This document shows positions 62,836-64,000 of a stretch of 64,000 nucleotides of DNA, in pieces. This DNA comes from Streptomyces tubercidicus. Lineage in GTDB: Bacteria > Actinomycetota > Actinomycetes > Streptomycetales > Streptomycetaceae. The first letter of the stretch is position 1; every line of letters begins with the position of its first letter. Under the pieces are notes generated by a model that was given only the letters and a program-made list of their open reading frames with translations, did no database searches and had not been told where the DNA came from. The stretch covers positions 496,001 through 560,000 of the forward strand of contig NZ_CP114205.1 of NCBI RefSeq assembly GCF_027497495.1, written 5' to 3'. The position numbers and the translations under genes are program-made.

Positions 62836-63006
62836 ATCACACACTCCGCACGCGACCGCTCCTTCGGCAACGCCCGCTACGCCCGCAAGGTCTTCGAGTC
62901 ACCCGTGACCCGCCAGGCCGGCCGCCTGAGCCGGCACACGGCACCGAGCCGCGAGGAACTGCTGCAACTGGTCCCGGAGGACTTCAGCGCGACGTCCCTG
63001 ACCTGA
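62836..63006 (+). pseudogene. C-terminal remnant of a CbxX/SpoVK-type AAA ATPase
   Basis: The frame opens after an in-frame TAG at 62833 and has no start. It reads ARDRSFGNARYARKVFESPV, TRQAGRLSRHT, then EELLQLVPEDF and a stop. RSFGNAR...A..RQA.RL and the final LVPEDF are typical of the C-terminal end of CbxX/CfqX-like AAA ATPases of actinobacteria. The ATPase core is missing, so this is a remnant. Confidence 0.5.
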
Positions 63007-63066
63007 GGCAACGCGGCGCCGGCCGCCGGAGCGGCAGCACCGCTGCGACGGCCGGCGGGGGCGGGC

Positions 63067-63258
63067 TCAGGCGTGCTGAGGCATCTCGTTCTTGAGCGAG
63101 GCCCTGATCTGGTCACGCAGCTCGGCGCTCGCTGTGTGTCCATGGACGGACACGGCGTGTTCGCTGGCAGCGCGGACCACTTCCTCCTCCTCACCGGAGA
63201 TAGTGAGCGTGCATCCCGATTCGCTGGGGAAATCCCGGCAGTCGATCACCTTGCGCAT
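63067..63258 (-). CDS. DUF1059 family small protein
   Basis: A 63-residue protein beginning MRKVIDCRDFPSESGCTLTI, then ISGEEEEVVRAASEHAVSVH and LRDQIRASLKNEM, the DUF1059 pattern with its conserved CRDF and Cys. The function is unknown. ATG 63258 has a near-perfect AGGAGGTG 5-12 bases upstream, which decides the start over the longer frame. Confidence 0.85.
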   Translation of the reverse strand: MRKVIDCRDFPSESGCTLTISGEEEEVVRAASEHAVSVHGHTASAELRDQIRASLKNEMPQHA

Positions 63259-63382
63259 GATGCACCTCCTCAAACTCCAGTATCGTCCTCCCCCGCCCGC
63301 CCGTCGATCTCGATCTCGGTCCCGCCCGGACCGTCAGCCGGGACCACGACCGGGCTGCCGGCGGATGGTCCGGGGCATCCGA

Positions 63383-64000
63383 TCAGCCCGTCAGCATGCC
63401 CGACGTATCAATGACCTGGCGGATGGCCCGGCCCGACGCCAGCTCCTCCAGGGCCGTGTTGATGTCGTCGAGCGGCAGAGTGCCCGTGTGCATTCGCTCC
63501 ACGGGCATCAGGCCGGCTCGCCACAGGTCGAGGAATCGGGGGATGTCGCGGCGTGGGACGGCGTCGCCCATGTACGAGCCCAGGAGGGACTTGCCTTCGC
63601 CCGCGAAGGCAAGGGCCGGGACCTCCAGGACCCGGTCGGGGGCGGGGAGGCCGACCGAGACGACCTTGCCGCCTCGGGCCACAGCCGTCAGGCACTGTGC
63701 CATCACCCGGGGGCTGCCTACCGCCTCCACTGCCAACTCGGCGCCGCCGTCGGTGAGTTCACGTACGGCGTCGATGGCTTCAGCGGGGTCGTAGGCGTGC
63801 GTGGCGCCCAGTTGGAGAGCCAGTTCGCGCTTCTCGGGGACCGGGTCGACGGCGATGACGGGGTAGGCGCCCGCCGCGCAGGCGCCCAGTACAGCGGACA
63901 GGCCCACTCCGCCCAGGCCGTAGACCACCGCCGACTGGCCGGGGCGCAGGGCGGCGGTGTTGATGACGGCTCCGGCGCCGGTCAGGACCGCGCAGCCGAA
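63383..64000 (-). CDS. Zinc-type alcohol dehydrogenase (C-terminal part)
   Basis: A partial gene: the C-terminal 205 codons are in the window and the N-terminus lies beyond the right edge. It reads GCAVLTGAGAVINTAALRPG, then the Rossmann motif VYGLGGVGLSAVLGACAAG, VIAVDPVPEKRELALQLGAT and ELAVEAVGSPRVMAQ. It ends with the MDR-type substrate-domain strands GSYMGDAVPRRDIPRFLDLW and LEELASGRAIRQVI. This is a class III/aryl-alcohol-like zinc dehydrogenase using NAD. The zinc ligands are out of view. Confidence 0.9.
   Translation of the reverse strand, partial: FGCAVLTGAGAVINTAALRPGQSAVVYGLGGVGLSAVLGACAAGAYPVIAVDPVPEKRELALQLGATHAYDPAEAIDAVRELTDGGAELAVEAVGSPRVMAQCLTAVARGGKVVSVGLPAPDRVLEVPALAFAGEGKSLLGSYMGDAVPRRDIPRFLDLWRAGLMPVERMHTGTLPLDDINTALEELASGRAIRQVIDTSGMLTG

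Overview
The window is Streptomyces chromosome, inferred from very high GC, GTG starts, GC-rich hairpin terminators and actinobacterial marker genes: RbpA behind a sigma-R promoter, a minor EF-Tu of the tuf3 type, a SapA-like protein, Ku with a lysine-rich tail, an Ohr/OhrR pair and DasR-type sites at a chitinase gene. I cannot name the species.

Layout. 1-8100: start of tuf3 (minus), a VTT-domain membrane protein, uppP, a lipoprotein, small hypothetical genes and a SpoIIE-type PP2C phosphatase. 8270-12650: a TetR regulator divergent from a permease and a YtcJ-like amidohydrolase. 12650-17680: ohr/ohrR, then ACP, ketosynthase and alpha/beta hydrolase, then ArsR and SRPBCC genes. 18090-22500: secreted wall and spore-surface proteins (two near-duplicate SLT-domain proteins sharing a conserved leader, a GH25 lysozyme, a SapA-like protein). 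22600-33240: SDR/DUF2867 protein, esterase lipoprotein, orphan antitoxin, cold-shock protein, D,D-carboxypeptidase, secreted endonuclease, divergent LigD-polymerase and Ku, S4-domain protein, YchJ-like protein. 33400-46300: a conserved core containing a small membrane protein, an FtsK-like protein with a defective P-loop, MocR/YczE, GDPD, rbpA, fxsA, ppm1, lnt, an amidohydrolase and Lrp. 46320-54760: a phosphotransferase/AttH-like/acyl-CoA dehydrogenase group, a GH18 chitinase, and a GAF regulator with an aldehyde dehydrogenase.

From about 54.8 kb the character changes to an accessory island. It holds an integrase remnant with a frameshift, other decayed gene fragments, and an intact locus at 55248-60713. 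That locus encodes a winged-helix regulator divergent from a 66-residue peptide with eight cysteines, a hairpin attenuator, a MauE/DoxX-like redox membrane protein, a TlpA/MauD-like thioredoxin (CPPC), an ABC exporter without a C39 peptidase domain, and an S26 signal peptidase. I read it as a system for making, oxidatively folding, exporting and maturing a disulfide-rich peptide. No lanthipeptide, lasso or radical-SAM enzyme is present. Two of its genes contain the rare TTA codon, suggesting bldA-dependent timing. This is the best candidate for an undescribed system. The window ends with a GH5 endoglycoceramidase-like enzyme, an AAA ATPase remnant, a DUF1059 protein and a partial zinc alcohol dehydrogenase.

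I saw no rRNA, tRNA, CRISPR array, complete transposon or replication origin.
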